Source: Chryseobacterium gleum
GTDB lineage: Bacteria > Bacteroidota > Bacteroidia > Flavobacteriales_D > Sanyastnellaceae
Length of the DNA stretch: 7,259 nucleotides
Reading direction: 5' to 3'
Assembly (NCBI GenBank): GCA_945878835.1
Contig: CAMCUG010000072.1
Span: forward strand, 1-7,259
A program made the translations under genes and the position numbers. Positions 6,654-7,259 of this stretch are shown in pieces (positions within the stretch are counted from its first letter, which is position 1; each line of letters starts with the position of its first letter). The notes below the pieces were generated by a model, which searched no databases, was not told the DNA's origin, and saw nothing but the letters and a program-made list of their open reading frames with translations.

Positions 6654-6669
6654 TACGTAATTATACGTA
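6654..6669. repeat. Two TACGTA palindromes one helical turn apart, possible operator
   Basis: TACGTA occurs at 6654-6659 and 6664-6669 with ATTA between, so the copies repeat every 10 bp. The pair is 41-56 bases upstream of the M43-type protease ATG and 5 bases past the stop of the 77-residue ORF. Such spacing suits a dimeric regulator, but a chance repeat in AT-rich DNA is possible. Confidence 0.35.
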
Positions 6670-6674
6670 CTTTT

Positions 6675-6908
6675 TTAAACACCATTAATCAATTGTGCAT
6701 CAAAAGGTGAAAGTTGAATCATGAATTTAGTTTTAGCTAATTCCATTCTTGAAGGAAAGTGACAACATTCAAAGTAAGAATGACAAAATCGTGCAGAACC
6801 TTTCCACCCTTCAGCACCACTTCCGAGAATTATTAACGGAACTCGATTTGTCCAATCTTGTATCAATTTTAGTAAAGCATCAATTTCCATTTTAGTCGTT
6901 TTGTTCAT
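6675..6908 (-). CDS. Hypothetical 77-residue protein, possible SIR2-like N-terminal remnant
   Basis: I do not recognise this gene. The predicted protein starts with a helix (MEIDALLKLIQDW), then a strand and glycine turn VPLIILGSGAEG (23-34), then a Cys/His/Phe-rich stretch (FCHSYFECCHF), then PSRMELAKTKF (53-63). The LGSGA turn followed by a P-S-x-M-x-E-L-A-like helix weakly resembles the opening NAD-binding turn of SIR2-type domains, but the two blocks are about 20 residues apart where 6-8 would be usual, and everything downstream of that domain start is missing. It may be a small real gene, a decayed fragment, or chance. In favour of a real gene: the ATG start and a perfect TATATTTG box 30 bases upstream. 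It ends 61 bases before the protease ATG. Confidence 0.45.
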   Translation of the reverse strand: MNKTTKMEIDALLKLIQDWTNRVPLIILGSGAEGWKGSARFCHSYFECCHFPSRMELAKTKFMIQLSPFDAQLINGV

Positions 6909-6938
6909 GTCGGTGTCTTTTTAGCATGTGGCTTAACT

Positions 6939-6946
6939 CAAATATA
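6939..6946 (-). promoter_or_regulatory. -7 box upstream of the 77-residue ORF
   Basis: The minus strand reads TATATTTG (TAnnTTTG consensus), identical to the boxes of both tRNA genes. It ends 30 bases before the ATG at 6908. No TTG is seen at the usual -33 spacing. Transcription from here could also read on into the M43-type protease gene, as no terminator is evident between them. Confidence 0.5.
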
Positions 6947-6988
6947 TGCGCTAGGAATATTCGTATATCAGAATAAACAAGGACCATA

Positions 6989-7007
6989 AGTGAAATCTTA
7001 TTTCACT
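6989..7007. repeat. Perfect 8-bp inverted repeat
   Basis: AGTGAAAT (6989-6996), loop CTT, ATTTCACT (7000-7007). It lies between the stop codon of the right-edge gene and the -7 box of the 77-residue ORF. Neither strand has a T-run after it, so it is a weak terminator candidate for the upstream gene or an operator. Confidence 0.4.
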
Positions 7008-7095
7008 CAAAAGATCTTCATGATTAATTTAAAATAGGAGAATAATTATTTCGATTGATATTAAAGTACAAATAGCAACTGCCTACCAGAAATCC

Positions 7096-7259
7096 CTACT
7101 CCACAATAACCTTCGAACTATCTAACCACGCACTATTGCTTAACCAATGAAGTGTGTACATTCCTGAGCTGAGCGAAGAAATATTTATTTCAATGGTATT
7201 GCTTGAAGAAGCGAAGAGAAAAATATTTTCTCTCAAGACTTCTCTGCCTTGCATGTCTA
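7096..7259 (-). CDS. C-terminal T9SS sorting domain of a secreted protein (5' part outside window)
   Basis: The minus strand is open from the right edge to a TAG at 7096-7098, giving the last 53 residues of a longer protein. The visible part starts DMQGREVL, passes through INISSLSSGMYTLHW (about 24-38) and ends KVIVE. This is the classic end of a type A T9SS C-terminal sorting domain, in which a D-x-x-G-R turn is followed by an L-x-x-G-x-Y strand and a final basic-hydrophobic strand. The domain directs outer-membrane translocation and is usually cleaved off or used to anchor the protein on the surface. The passenger part, and hence the function, lies outside the window. The gene is on the same strand as the protease but separated from the next ORF by 187 bases containing an inverted repeat and a -7 box, so it is probably a separate transcription unit. 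Confidence 0.88.
   Translation of the reverse strand, partial: DMQGREVLRENIFLFASSSNTIEINISSLSSGMYTLHWLSNSAWLDSSKVIVE

Overview
The window most likely comes from a member of the Bacteroidota, of the Flavobacteriales or a related order. Four things point there. Two proteins carry C-terminal type IX secretion (T9SS) sorting domains. There are two lipoproteins with short lipoboxes. Start codons lack a clear Shine-Dalgarno sequence. Three copies of TATATTTG, a perfect match to the TAnnTTTG -7 box of that phylum, sit just upstream of genes. The genus cannot be told from the sequence.

Layout. Bases 1-1400 (+) hold the end of an MBOAT membrane O-acyltransferase gene and an overlapping SGNH-type partner, a polysaccharide or envelope O-acylation pair. 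A strong two-way terminator (1402-1425) follows. Next come two divergent tRNA genes: tRNA-Phe(GAA) on the minus strand, which reads into that terminator, and tRNA-Ser(GGA) on the plus strand, which has its own terminator (1664-1690). From 1734 to the right edge every protein gene lies on the minus strand. In transcription order (right to left) these are: the tail of a T9SS cargo protein, cut by the window edge (7096-7259); an unrecognised 77-residue ORF; a secreted M43-type metalloprotease with a T9SS sorting domain; a small lipoprotein 27 bases downstream of it; a stand-alone CHAT/caspase-like protein; and a LivJ-like periplasmic binding lipoprotein.

How the genes work together. The MBOAT and SGNH genes overlap by one base and are almost surely a functional pair. 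The metalloprotease and the small lipoprotein are probably co-transcribed. The CHAT-like gene and the binding-protein gene are each set off by about 100 bases and look like orphans, with no visible protease substrate, effector or transporter partner in the window. The most interesting points are the orphan caspase-like protein, a metalloprotease whose HExxHxxGxxH motif has Phe in place of Gly, and a pair of facing, identical -7 boxes between the divergent tRNA genes. I see no CRISPR array, insertion sequence, integrase or recognisable multi-gene defence operon.
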